Assembly: GCF_051846935.1 (NCBI RefSeq)
Contig: NZ_JBPYCS010000012.1
Span: 1-64,000 of the forward strand
Length of the DNA: 64,000 nt
DNA from: JBPYCR01 sp051846935
Lineage (GTDB): Bacteria > Bacillota > Bacilli > Bacillales > Amphibacillaceae
Reading direction: 5' to 3'
The notes beneath the pieces were generated by a model. The model was not told the origin of the DNA. It made no database searches and saw only the letters and a list, made by a program, of their open reading frames with translations. A program made the translations under genes and the position numbers. How positions within the stretch are numbered: the stretch's first letter is position 1; every line of letters begins with the position of its first letter. Shown here in pieces: positions 8,616 through 16,907 of the stretch.

Positions 8616-8927
8616 ATTGTCTGTTTTTAGTTGCTGCTTTCTCTAACAGACTACACAATCCGATTTTAAAACGAAGACTATGTACCAGTTCGTATAGCAG
8701 ACTGACTCAATTGGTGCAGCGCAGTTTCTCTATTTTAAAAGACTGCAATTACTTGCGGATTGTATCATATGGGAATCAGCCTACGTTTCATTAATTGAGT
8801 ACATGATAGAAATGATAAACGATTTAAATTGTTACTATAATAGAAATGTAACTTTTATAGCGTTAAAAAATGCGATGCTTGATTCGTGCCGTATATATAG
8901 GCATATAAAACGAGAGGGGTACAATGG
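8616..8927. other. yacL-gltX spacer where ispD-ispF are expected
   Basis: About 310 bp with no credible gene. A TATAAT at 8836-8841 with a weak ATGATA -35 (8812-8817, 18-bp spacer) may drive gltX. In B. subtilis ispD and ispF lie in this position; no remnant of either is recognisable. Confidence 0.6.
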
Positions 8928-10400
8928 ATGACAAACGACGTTCGAGTAAGATATGCACCAAGTCCGACTGGCGACTTACATATTGGTAATGCGCGTACAG
9001 CTTTATTTAATTATTTGTACGCTAAACACTTTAATGGGAAATTTATTATCCGTACAGAAGATACAGATGCTAAGCGAAATGTAGAAGGCGGAGAGGCGAG
9101 CCAGCTAACTTTTTTAAAGTGGTTAGGTATAGAATGGGATGAGGGTGCAGATATTGGTGGGGATTTCGGTCCATATCGTCAAATGGAGCGTTTAGATATA
9201 TACAAAAAACACGTCAATGATTTGTTAAAGCGTGATTTAGCATATGAATGTTTTATGACGGCTGAGGAATTGGAAGAAGAGCGTGAAGAGCAGCGGGCAA
9301 ATGGACAAGTTCCTAAATATTCTGGTGCGCACGCTCACTTAACTGAGGCAGAAAAAGAAGCTTTTCGTAATGAAGGCCGGAAACCAAGCATTCGCTTGCG
9401 TGTCCCGAAAAATCGTACGTTTACGTTTCGTGACCTTGTAAGAGGAAATATTTCTTTCGATTCCAGTGACTTTGGTGATTGGGTTATTGTTAAGAAGGAT
9501 GGCATTCCAACGTATAACTTTGCAGTAGCAATTGACGACTACTACATGGAGATTACACACGTATTGCGTGGAGAAGAGCATATTTCGAATACGCCAAGAC
9601 AGATGATGGTTTATGAAGCATTTGATTGGAAGCCACCACAGTTTGGCCATATGACACTTATACTAAATGAAGATCGAAAGAAGCTTAGTAAGCGAGATCA
9701 GCATATATTGCAATTTATTGAGCAGTACCGCGATTTAGGATATTTGCCTGAAGCGTTATTTAACTTTATTACATTGCTAGGCTGGTCACCTGTTGGAGAA
9801 GAGGAGATTTTCAATAAGGAAACTTTAATTGATATTTTTGATCCGGCGCGCCTGTCTACCTCTGCTGCCGTATTTGATGTTCAAAAGCTGAAGTGGATGA
9901 ACGGAGAATATATAAAAGCAGCGGACTCAAAAACAGTAATTGACTTAGCGTTGCCACACTTAATCGAGGCAGGCAAGGTTTCTAATGATATGGATGATGC
10001 TAAGAAAAAGTGGGTAGAAGAAATTGTTAAACTCTACCATGAACAATTACGTTTTGGTGCCGAAATAGTAGAGCTTACCGACTTGTTCTTCAAGCAAGAG
10101 ATTGACTACGATGAAGCGGCGCAGGAAGTGTTAGCGGGGGAACAGGTGATTGAGGTACTACAAGTTTTTGCCGATAAATTAATTCACTTAGATGAATTTA
10201 AAAGCGATAAAATAAAGGAACAAATTAAAGCGACACAGAAAGAAACGAAGCATCGGGGCAAAAAGCTGTTTATGCCTATTCGAGTAGCTACTACAGGGCA
10301 AACTCATGGACCTGAACTCCCAAAAGCGATTGAGCTGTTAGGGAAACAGGTTGTTTTAACAAGACTTGATCAAGTATTAAGTGACTTAGAAGCAGAATGA
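8928..10400 (+). CDS. gltX: glutamyl-tRNA synthetase
   Basis: 490 aa, a class I synthetase charging tRNA-Glu (and tRNA-Gln for the later amidation route in most Bacilli). The HIGH motif appears as PSPTGDLHIGNARTA (residues 12-26) and the KMSKS-type motif as KKLSKRD. Start ATG 8928 follows AGGGG by 8 nt; an ATG four bases upstream is out of frame. The stop directly abuts a promoter and a T-box that begin the cysE unit. Confidence 0.98.
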   Translation: MTNDVRVRYAPSPTGDLHIGNARTALFNYLYAKHFNGKFIIRTEDTDAKRNVEGGEASQLTFLKWLGIEWDEGADIGGDFGPYRQMERLDIYKKHVNDLLKRDLAYECFMTAEELEEEREEQRANGQVPKYSGAHAHLTEAEKEAFRNEGRKPSIRLRVPKNRTFTFRDLVRGNISFDSSDFGDWVIVKKDGIPTYNFAVAIDDYYMEITHVLRGEEHISNTPRQMMVYEAFDWKPPQFGHMTLILNEDRKKLSKRDQHILQFIEQYRDLGYLPEALFNFITLLGWSPVGEEEIFNKETLIDIFDPARLSTSAAVFDVQKLKWMNGEYIKAADSKTVIDLALPHLIEAGKVSNDMDDAKKKWVEEIVKLYHEQLRFGAEIVELTDLFFKQEIDYDEAAQEVLAGEQVIEVLQVFADKLIHLDEFKSDKIKEQIKATQKETKHRGKKLFMPIRVATTGQTHGPELPKAIELLGKQVVLTRLDQVLSDLEAE

Positions 10401-10429
10401 TTCACAAATTCATTGGGATGTAATATAGT
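10401..10429 (+). promoter_or_regulatory. promoter of the cysE T-box transcript
   Basis: TTCACA (10401-10406), 17-bp spacer, TATAGT (10424-10429). It lies immediately after gltX and just before the T-box leader. Confidence 0.65.
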
Positions 10430-10435
10430 ATAAAT

Positions 10436-10697
10436 ACGAATAGACTGAACGTGGAAAAGGAAAAGTAGAAAGCAATTGACTCGCACAGAGAGAATCACCA
10501 TCGGCTGAAAGTGATTTCTAGTTGCTGCTTTTGAAATGCCCCTTTGAGTCCATAATGGAAATGATAGTACATTATGGCGGATACTCTACCGTTACAAGAG
10601 TCAAAGCTGGAAGCATCGTAGGTTGGTGCTTCAAACAGAGTGGGACCGCGTCGAAAGCGCCTCTGTGTATGAATAATACACAGAGGCGCTTTTTTTC
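10436..10697 (+). promoter_or_regulatory. T-box riboswitch, cysteine-specific (cysE-cysS leader)
   Basis: The leader contains the T-box core AGAGTGGGACCGCG (10637-10650) and a following terminator, AAGCGCCTCTGTGTAT paired with ATACACAGAGGCGCTT (about 10655-10691) plus a T-run. Upstream is a long Stem I region. A UGC codon at 10537-10539 sits in the likely specifier loop, fitting tRNA-Cys. Uncharged tRNA-Cys should stabilise the antiterminator and switch on cysE and cysS. The exact 5' end is inferred from the promoter. Confidence 0.93.
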
Positions 10698-10850
10698 GGT
10701 CAGTACGAACGGTCATTTTTCACTTATTAGGTAAATGATGTGCGATGATACAGTATAATCAGCAGCTTTCCACGATTAAGGGCGGTTTGCAGCCTAAATA
10801 CGCCTAAGGCAAATAGATTAGTTAATTATTTCAAAGAGGAGGCAGCGAAT

Positions 10851-11522
10851 TTGGGGATTTTTAAACGAATGAAAGAAGACATGGATGTCGTTTTTGAACA
10901 AGATCCAGCAGCACGTACGTATATTGAAGTTTTTTTGACATATTCTGGTTTGCACGCAATATGGGCACATCGTGTAGCGCATGTATTATATAAACGTAAA
11001 TGGTTCTTTTTGGCAAGGGCGATTTCTCAGCTGAGTCGATTTTTTACGGGGATAGAGATTCACCCAGGAGCGAAAATAGGCAGACGCTTTTTTATTGATC
11101 ATGGTATGGGCGTCGTTATTGGCGAGACGTGTGAAATTGGTGATAATGTTACGATTTATCAAGGTGTAACATTAGGTGGAACAGGTCATGAAAAGGGGAA
11201 ACGTCATCCGACAATTAAAAGTAATGCACTTGTAGCAACTGGCGCGAAGGTCCTTGGTTCAATTACCGTAGGAGAAAACGCTAAAATAGGTGGAGGCTCT
11301 GTTGTTTTACATGATGTACCAGATCATTCAACAGTAGTTGGTATACCAGGACGTGTCGTTAAGCAAAAAGGGAAAAAAGTTCGTCGTGATTTGGATCATC
11401 ACAAATTACCCGATCCTGTGACAGATAAATGCAATCAACTCCAAGCAGAAATTGATGAATTGAAAGAAGAAATTATGAAGCTGAAAGAAGGGGAGCATAC
11501 GCATGTCGATAACAATTTATAA
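10851..11522 (+). CDS. cysE: serine O-acetyltransferase
   Basis: 223 aa. It makes O-acetylserine from serine and acetyl-CoA, the first committed step of cysteine synthesis. An N-terminal helical domain with AAARTYIEV-like and HAIWAHRVAH segments is followed by left-handed beta-helix hexapeptide repeats (~65-185, including GETCEIGDNVTIYQGVTLGG and GGGSVVLHDVP). The start is TTG with AGAGGAGGC upstream. The last 20 nt overlap cysS. It is controlled by the T-box leader. Confidence 0.97.
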   Translation: MGIFKRMKEDMDVVFEQDPAARTYIEVFLTYSGLHAIWAHRVAHVLYKRKWFFLARAISQLSRFFTGIEIHPGAKIGRRFFIDHGMGVVIGETCEIGDNVTIYQGVTLGGTGHEKGKRHPTIKSNALVATGAKVLGSITVGENAKIGGGSVVLHDVPDHSTVVGIPGRVVKQKGKKVRRDLDHHKLPDPVTDKCNQLQAEIDELKEEIMKLKEGEHTHVDNNL

Positions 11523-12903
11523 TACAATGACACGAAAAAAGGAAATGTTTAAACCGATAATTGAAAATGAAGTAAGCATGTATGTTTGTGGGCCAACCGT
11601 CTATAATTATATTCACATAGGGAATGCCCGACCAGCAATTGTATTTGATACCGTTCGCCGCTATTTTGAATATAAAGGGTATCATGTTAAATATGTGCTT
11701 AATTTTACCGATGTTGATGACAAAATTATTGCCGCTGCCAACAAAACAGGCGAAAAGGTTAGTGATTTAACGAATCGTTTTATTGATGCTTATTTAAAAG
11801 ATGTGGAAGCACTAGGAGTAAAACGAGCGACACATCATCCACGTGTTACAGATACGATGGAGGAAATTATTACGTTTATTAAAGGGCTTATCGACAAAGG
11901 ATTCGCCTACGAAGTTGCAGGAGATGTTTACTTTAAACCACGCGAGTTTGAAGCATATGGAAAGCTTTCAGATCAATCTATAGATGAGCTTCGTTCAGGC
12001 GCTCGCATTAAAATTGGTGAAAATAAAAGCGATCCGCTCGACTTTGCATTGTGGAAAAGTGCTAAGCCAGATGAAATTGCATGGGATTCTCCATGGGGAA
12101 AAGGGAGACCTGGTTGGCATATTGAGTGTTCGGCTATGGCCAAAAAATACTTAGGTGATACGATTGATATTCACGCTGGTGGGCAGGACTTAGCGTTTCC
12201 ACATCATGAAAATGAGATCGCTCAATCAGAGGCGCTAAACGAGCAACCGTTTGCGAACTATTGGATGCATAACGGCTATATGAATATTGATAACGAAAAA
12301 ATGTCTAAGTCGCTAAACAATTTCATTTTGACGAAAGACTTAATTGACCAACATGACCCGAAAGTGCTGCGCTTTTTTATGTTAAGCGTTCACTATAGAA
12401 ATCCGATTAATTTTACAGACGAATTACTATTAGGTGCGAAAAATAGCTTTGAGCGCATCCAAACGTCTTACTTTAATTTACAGCACCGACAAAAAACAAG
12501 CATGAATCTTGTAGATCATGCGGATGAATGGATCGGGAAAATAAATAGATTAAAGCAGCAATTTGAAGCAGCTATGGAGGATGACTTTAATACAGCAAAT
12601 GCAATTTCTGCTCTATTTGAGCTGACGAAAGAGGCTAACCTATACGTAACGTTGGATCAGACAGATGCGAACGTGATTACTGCTTTTCAACAAGTCATTT
12701 CAGAGCTATTAAACATTCTCGGAATTCCTCTTGCAGAAGCGGGCGAACTGCTGGATGACGAGGTTGAAGCGTTGATTGAAGAACGCGCAGCAGCAAGGAA
12801 AAACCGAAACTTTGAACGAGCAGATGAAATTCGCGATATGCTACAAGAAAAGAATATTATTCTTGAAGATACGGCACAAGGACTTCGTTGGAGAAGGGGC
12901 TAA
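11503..12903 (+). CDS. cysS: cysteinyl-tRNA synthetase
   Basis: 466 aa, class I synthetase. HIGH appears as YIHIGNARPAIVFD near residue 33, KMSKS as NEKMSKSLNN near 265, and zinc ligands include the Cys of YVCGPTVY, WHIECSAM and HHENE. AAGGGGAG precedes the ATG, which lies inside the end of cysE. Placement under a Cys T-box couples charging to cysteine supply. Confidence 0.98.
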   Translation: MSITIYNTMTRKKEMFKPIIENEVSMYVCGPTVYNYIHIGNARPAIVFDTVRRYFEYKGYHVKYVLNFTDVDDKIIAAANKTGEKVSDLTNRFIDAYLKDVEALGVKRATHHPRVTDTMEEIITFIKGLIDKGFAYEVAGDVYFKPREFEAYGKLSDQSIDELRSGARIKIGENKSDPLDFALWKSAKPDEIAWDSPWGKGRPGWHIECSAMAKKYLGDTIDIHAGGQDLAFPHHENEIAQSEALNEQPFANYWMHNGYMNIDNEKMSKSLNNFILTKDLIDQHDPKVLRFFMLSVHYRNPINFTDELLLGAKNSFERIQTSYFNLQHRQKTSMNLVDHADEWIGKINRLKQQFEAAMEDDFNTANAISALFELTKEANLYVTLDQTDANVITAFQQVISELLNILGIPLAEAGELLDDEVEALIEERAAARKNRNFERADEIRDMLQEKNIILEDTAQGLRWRRG

Positions 12904-12906
12904 GTA

Positions 12907-13302
12907 ATGACGCTTGATCCGAAACAAGTTAAAAGTTTAACACTAGCATATATGGGTGATGCGGTATATGAATTGCATGTACGAAAATTTCTCATTCAGT
13001 CTGGTGAAATAAAGCCGAATTCGCTGCACCAAAAAGCCGTTACTTTTGTGTCTGCAAAAGCTCAAGCTTACTGTGTCCGTCACTTACAGGAACATGCGCT
13101 TTTAACCGCTGAAGAAGAACGTATCGTGCGGAGGGGGCGGAATGCAAAAGCGTCTGCCCCAAAAAACACAAGTGTTCAAACGTACCGATTAAGTACAGGG
13201 TTTGAAGCATTGATTGGGTATCACTATTTGGCAAATAATAAACAAAGATTAGATGAACTGCTCGCTTTATCTATCCAATTAATAGCAGGAAGTGAAGCAT
13301 AG
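12907..13302 (+). CDS. mrnC: Mini-ribonuclease 3 (Mini-III)
   Basis: 131 aa: an RNase III catalytic domain without the double-stranded RNA-binding domain. The signature YMGDAVYELHVR (residues ~16-27) holds the conserved Asp and Glu of the active site. Mini-III matures the ends of 23S rRNA in B. subtilis. It starts 3 nt after cysS stops, with GGGGC upstream, and lies before rlmB as in Bacillus. Confidence 0.95.
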   Translation: MTLDPKQVKSLTLAYMGDAVYELHVRKFLIQSGEIKPNSLHQKAVTFVSAKAQAYCVRHLQEHALLTAEEERIVRRGRNAKASAPKNTSVQTYRLSTGFEALIGYHYLANNKQRLDELLALSIQLIAGSEA

Positions 13303-13317
13303 GAAGGAATGTGAAAA

Positions 13318-14070
13318 ATGGCCGAAGAAGAATTGATTATAGGGAAAAACCCTGTTTTAGAGGCGCTAAAGTCAGGTCGATCTGTAAATAAAGTGCTACT
13401 CTCTGAGCAACTACCTAATAAAGCAGTCCATCCGTTTGTACAAGCGTGCAAGCAAGCGAATGCGGTAATGCAAAAAGTACCTAGGAAAAAACTGGATCAG
13501 TTAACGCAGGAAAATCACCAAGGAGTAGTTGCCTATGTTGCATCTTATCCGTATGCAACAATTGATGATTTATTTGCTCGAGCTGAACAGAACGAAGAAG
13601 CACCATTTTTTGTAATCTTGGATGAATTGGAAGACCCTCATAATTTAGGGTCAATTATACGTACTGCTGAGGCTGTAGGGGTACACGGTGTAATCATTCC
13701 GAAGCGCCGATCTGTCGGATTGACAGCCACCGTTGCAAAGACAGCATCAGGCGCATTGGAGCACGTCCCTGTCGCTCGTGTAACAAATATAGCGAATACA
13801 ATTGAAGACTTAAAAAAGCGGCATGTTTGGGTTGTAGGTACAGAGGCAGAAGCTACCGAAGACTATCGCGTGCTTGATGGACAGCTACCAATTGCTCTAG
13901 TTGTAGGGAATGAAGGAAAGGGAATGAGCAGGCTAGTAAAGGAGAAGTGCGATTGGACGATTAGCTTGCCGATGAAAGGCCATATTTCTTCATTAAACGC
14001 ATCAGTCGCTTGTAGCTTGTTGCTTTATGAAGTATTTAGAAAGAGACACCCATTGGGAGCATCTCAATGA
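13318..14070 (+). CDS. rlmB: 23S rRNA (guanosine-2'-O-)-methyltransferase RlmB
   Basis: 250 aa, SpoU/TrmH (SPOUT) family. The three family motifs are visible: ELEDPHNLGSIIRTAEA, VVGNEGKGM and ISSLNASVACSLLLYE. An N-terminal substrate-binding domain (~1-75) precedes the knotted methyltransferase domain. Also known as YacO in B. subtilis. AGGAAGG precedes the ATG, and its last codons overlap the next gene by 4 nt. Confidence 0.95.
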   Translation: MAEEELIIGKNPVLEALKSGRSVNKVLLSEQLPNKAVHPFVQACKQANAVMQKVPRKKLDQLTQENHQGVVAYVASYPYATIDDLFARAEQNEEAPFFVILDELEDPHNLGSIIRTAEAVGVHGVIIPKRRSVGLTATVAKTASGALEHVPVARVTNIANTIEDLKKRHVWVVGTEAEATEDYRVLDGQLPIALVVGNEGKGMSRLVKEKCDWTISLPMKGHISSLNASVACSLLLYEVFRKRHPLGASQ

Positions 14071-14576
14071 ATATTTTATTAGTTGATGGGTATAATGTCA
14101 TTGGTGCTTGGCAGGAACTCCAAGCACTAAAGCAGACCGATATGGAGCAGGCAAGAGATCGCCTTGTTGATTTAATGGCCGAATATCAGGCATATACAGG
14201 CACGCGAGTCATTATTGTTTTTGATGCGTATTCGGTTAGCGGCAGAGAAAGAACGTACAATGTCCATCACGTTGAAGTTATTTATACGAAAGAAAAGGAA
14301 ACAGCGGATGAACATATAGAAAAGCTGATTAAATCACTAAAAAACATAAAAAACCAAGTGTACGTAGCAACTTCTGACTATACGGAGCAACGAACGATTT
14401 TTAGCCAAGGAGCATTACGTCTGTCCGCAAGAGAATTACTGGAAGAATTAAATCAAATCGAAAATCGAATTGAAAAAGAGGTAAGCGAACAACGAAAATT
14501 GAAGCCACAATCTAAGATAAATCTGAATCGCCAAACGTTGGAGATATTTGAAAAATGGCGAAGAGGGAAAGTTTAA
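14067..14576 (+). CDS. rae1: ribosome-dependent mRNA endonuclease Rae1 (YacP), NYN domain
   Basis: 169 aa. An NYN/PIN-fold domain begins with ILLVDGYNVIGAW, which has the characteristic early Asp and Asn. B. subtilis Rae1 (YacP) enters the ribosomal A site and cleaves certain mRNAs; the same role is inferred here by similarity and by position after rlmB. The ATG overlaps the rlmB stop (ATGA), suggesting coupling. Confidence 0.92.
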   Translation: MNILLVDGYNVIGAWQELQALKQTDMEQARDRLVDLMAEYQAYTGTRVIIVFDAYSVSGRERTYNVHHVEVIYTKEKETADEHIEKLIKSLKNIKNQVYVATSDYTEQRTIFSQGALRLSARELLEELNQIENRIEKEVSEQRKLKPQSKINLNRQTLEIFEKWRRGKV

Positions 14577-14648
14577 GCACGAATTTGTCGATTACTCTAT
14601 TACTATTTTGTCAGAAAAACAGTTTTATTGACGAGCCGCTGAATTATA

Positions 14649-14677
14649 TTGATGTTTCATAAGCCTTGTTGTATAAT
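14649..14677 (+). promoter_or_regulatory. sigma-A promoter of sigH
   Basis: TTGATG (14649-14654), 17-bp spacer, TATAAT (14672-14677), about 40 nt before the sigH start. In B. subtilis the sigH promoter is sigma-A dependent and repressed by AbrB; AbrB control here is only inferred. Confidence 0.72.
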
Positions 14678-14717
14678 GACCTTTAATAATGGCTGTGTTA
14701 CGGTCAGGGGGTCATAC

Positions 14718-15371
14718 ATGGTGGCTGTCAATTCAATAAGAAAAGTAGATGTTTGCTTTCGCTCGATGATGGATGAAGAAATAATACATATGGTAAAGCA
14801 AGGCAATAAGCTCGCGCTTGATTATTTAATAGAAAAATATAAGAACTTTGTCCATGCGAAGGCACAAACGTATTTTTTAATTGGTAGTGATCGGGAGGAT
14901 GTGATTCAAGAAGGTATGATTGGTCTTTATAAGGCTGTTCGTGATTATGATGGGGACAAGCTCGCCTCATTTAAGCGATTTGCTGAGCTATGCATTAAGC
15001 GACAAATCATCACTTCCATAAAAACAGCGACAAGGCAGAAGCACATCCCTTTGAACTCTTATGTCTCGCTCGATAAACCAATTTATGATGAGGAGTCAGA
15101 GCGTACATTGCTCGATGTTATCGCGGGGTCAAGAGCGATTGATCCACAGGAACTTTTGATCAACCGGGAAAAATTCACCTTTTTAGAAGGTAAATTATCT
15201 GAATCATTAAGCGATTTGGAAAAGAATGTGCTCCACCTCTATTTGGAAGGGTGTTCCTATGAGGAGATATCCGAGCAATTGAACCGCCATATAAAATCGG
15301 TCGATAACGCTTTGCAGCGAGTGAAGCGCAAATTGGAGCAATTCACCGAATCAAAAGAGCTCGTATTATAA
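14718..15371 (+). CDS. sigH: RNA polymerase sigma factor SigH
   Basis: 217 aa (B. subtilis 218). Region 2 (REDVIQEGMIGLYKAVRDYDGDKLASFKRFAELCI) binds the -10 and core enzyme. Region 4 (LEKNVLHLYLEGCSYEEISEQL) is the -35-binding helix-turn-helix. SigH directs early sporulation and stationary-phase genes. ATG 14718 is preceded by AGGGGG at 6 nt; an in-frame ATG at 14649 falls on the promoter and is rejected. The gene supports a spore-forming organism. Confidence 0.96.
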   Translation: MVAVNSIRKVDVCFRSMMDEEIIHMVKQGNKLALDYLIEKYKNFVHAKAQTYFLIGSDREDVIQEGMIGLYKAVRDYDGDKLASFKRFAELCIKRQIITSIKTATRQKHIPLNSYVSLDKPIYDEESERTLLDVIAGSRAIDPQELLINREKFTFLEGKLSESLSDLEKNVLHLYLEGCSYEEISEQLNRHIKSVDNALQRVKRKLEQFTESKELVL

Positions 15372-15478
15372 AGCTGCTTCATACGAATGTAACGGAAAAT
15401 ATGCCCTTTGTTATTTGACATCAAAAGGCAGACGTGCTAAAGTGTAAAAAGCAAAAACCCTGATTAGGGATGATGAAA

Positions 15479-15628
15479 ATGAATAAAAAAGTAACGTTAG
15501 CTTGTTCCGTATGTGCAAGCCGTAATTATACAACGAACAAAAATTCTTCCGCCAACGAGAACCGTTTGGAAGTAAAAAAATTTTGCAGTAGATGCCAACA
15601 CCACACGTTGCATCAAGAGACAAAATAG
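15479..15628 (+). CDS. rpmGB: 50S ribosomal protein L33
   Basis: 49 aa with two CxxC pairs (CSVC near residue 9 and CSRC near 36), hence a zinc-binding-type L33. The conserved central RLEVKKFC is present. ATG 15479 is chosen because AGGGA ends 8 nt before it; an ATG 6 nt earlier is too close to that site. It lies between sigH and secE exactly as in B. subtilis. Confidence 0.93.
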   Translation: MNKKVTLACSVCASRNYTTNKNSSANENRLEVKKFCSRCQHHTLHQETK

Positions 15629-15646
15629 GCAGTTTGGAGGAACAAA

Positions 15647-15826
15647 GTGAATATCTTTAAATTTTTAAAAGATGTATCTCGAGAGATGAAAAAAGTAAGC
15701 TGGCCTAAAGGTAGAGAATTGACCAGCTACACGATAACTGTTATTGTAACGGTAACATTTGTAGCGCTTTTCTTCGCGATTGTTGATCTAGGAATTACGC
15801 AAGTTTTAAACAACATTTTTGAATAA
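15647..15826 (+). CDS. secE: preprotein translocase subunit SecE
   Basis: 59 aa, short single-span form typical of Bacilli. A cytosolic amphipathic helix (FLKDVSREMKKVSWPKGREL, with the conserved VSWP) is followed by one transmembrane helix (~28-52). SecE clamps the SecY channel. GTG start with GGAGG upstream, 18 nt after rpmGB. Confidence 0.94.
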   Translation: MNIFKFLKDVSREMKKVSWPKGRELTSYTITVIVTVTFVALFFAIVDLGITQVLNNIFE

Positions 15827-15849
15827 TTAGCTAGATAGTATGCTATAAT
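15819..15849 (+). promoter_or_regulatory. extended -10 promoter overlapping the end of secE
   Basis: TGC-TATAAT (15841-15849) is an extended -10 element. The nearest -35 is TTGAAT (15819-15824) with a long 19-bp spacer. A start near 15856 would reach a terminator hairpin within ~20 nt. Confidence 0.4.
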
Positions 15850-15874
15850 AAAAATTATTGTAATTATTACCAAC

Positions 15875-15900
15875 AAAAACCCGCACATAACGGGTTTTTT
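15875..15900 (+). terminator. intrinsic terminator between secE and nusG
   Basis: AAAAACCCG (15875-15883) pairs with CGGGTTTTT (15891-15899) and continues in T residues. It separates secE from nusG and may act as an attenuator in the nusG leader. Confidence 0.85.
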
Positions 15901-16026
15901 TAATATGGTTTAAATTATACTACCTGCGTTGGTTGGATTGCTTTAAACGTGAATTTAGAAAAAGTGCTATACAAGCTTAATAAACACCGAAAGGGAGGGA
16001 AGGGCAAACAAAGTTGACCCGAATGA

Positions 16027-16560
16027 ATGGAGAAGAATTGGTATGTTGTTCATACGTATTCTGGATATGAAAATAAAGTAAAAATGAACTTGGAAAAACG
16101 AGTAGAGACGATGGGGATGGAGGATAAAATCTTCCGTGTTATTGTCCCTGAAGATGAAGAAACGGAAATTAAAGATGGCAAGAAAAAGGTCTCTAAAAAG
16201 AAGTTTTTCCCTGGCTACGTGCTTGCCGAAATGATTATGACGGACGACTCTTGGTACGTTGTTCGTAATACACCAGGTGTTACGGGATTTGTAGGATCAA
16301 GTGGTCAAGGAACAAAGCCGACGTCTTTATTGCCGCATGAAGTAGATGCAGTATTAAAGCGTATGGGAATGGATGAAAAGGTTGTCCATATTGACTTTGA
16401 ACTAAAAGAGAATGTTCGTGTTACGGATGGTCCATTTTCGGATTTTACAGGTACGATCGAGCATATTGATTTAGATAAACAAAAGATTAAAGTACATGTA
16501 AATATGTTTGGCCGTGAAACACCAGTCGAACTTGATTTTTCTCAAATCGATAAACTGTAA
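16027..16560 (+). CDS. nusG: transcription termination/antitermination protein NusG
   Basis: 177 aa. An NGN domain (~1-115; KNWYVVHTYSGYENKV, KKFFPGYVLAEM, VRNTPGVTGFVGS) is followed by a KOW domain (~125-175; VRVTDGPFSDFTG...VNMFGRETPVEL). It binds RNA polymerase and stimulates pausing in Bacillus. The start is fixed: an in-frame TGA precedes the ATG directly. The strong AGGGAGGGAAGGG lies ~22 nt upstream, too far for this ATG but 9 nt before a TTG in another frame, so initiation here is unusual. Confidence 0.96.
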   Translation: MEKNWYVVHTYSGYENKVKMNLEKRVETMGMEDKIFRVIVPEDEETEIKDGKKKVSKKKFFPGYVLAEMIMTDDSWYVVRNTPGVTGFVGSSGQGTKPTSLLPHEVDAVLKRMGMDEKVVHIDFELKENVRVTDGPFSDFTGTIEHIDLDKQKIKVHVNMFGRETPVELDFSQIDKL

Positions 16561-16653
16561 AAGATGGTAAAGATTACAGGTCTGAAGTGCGAATTGTGAA
16601 GGTTGCTTCCATTGCGTGTTGATAAAAGGATTACGCACGAATATAGTCTCGAT

Positions 16654-16687
16654 AAGAGTGCAAAAGGGATTGTCCCGCTGTGCTCTT
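16654..16687 (+). terminator. hairpin after nusG (weak terminator)
   Basis: AAGAGTGCA pairs with TGTGCTCTT (two G-U pairs), with an inner GGGA...TCCC. The following GCTTTTAT is only a weak T-tract. It may end the nusG message before the rplK promoter. Confidence 0.5.
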
Positions 16688-16753
16688 GCTTTTATATCCA
16701 TAACATCTGCCGTACTGCTGCAAATAAAAAAATAAAATCATTATGTATTATTC

Positions 16754-16782
16754 TTGCATTCTATCTTAATTCATGCTAAAAT
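16754..16782 (+). promoter_or_regulatory. promoter of rplK
   Basis: TTGCAT (16754-16759), 17-bp spacer, extended TGC-TAAAAT (-10 at 16777-16782). It lies ~126 nt before the rplK start. Confidence 0.68.
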
Positions 16783-16907
16783 TTTTTTGTTATTCATGTT
16801 CTCAAACCATTGGGATTGTGTTAACAGGAGTGGGAGGGTAATCCATATCTTTTAAATGAGAGAAGGAACCCATTTACCACATCACGGACTTTAAGGAGGT
16901 GTGTTTC

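Noticed and set aside
8525..8794. 89-codon frame after yacL
   Set aside because: It starts inside yacL, crosses the terminator and resembles no family.
10495..10734. Open frames on both strands between gltX and cysE
   Set aside because: They lie across the T-box and its terminator; the RNA structure explains the sequence and neither frame has a ribosome site.
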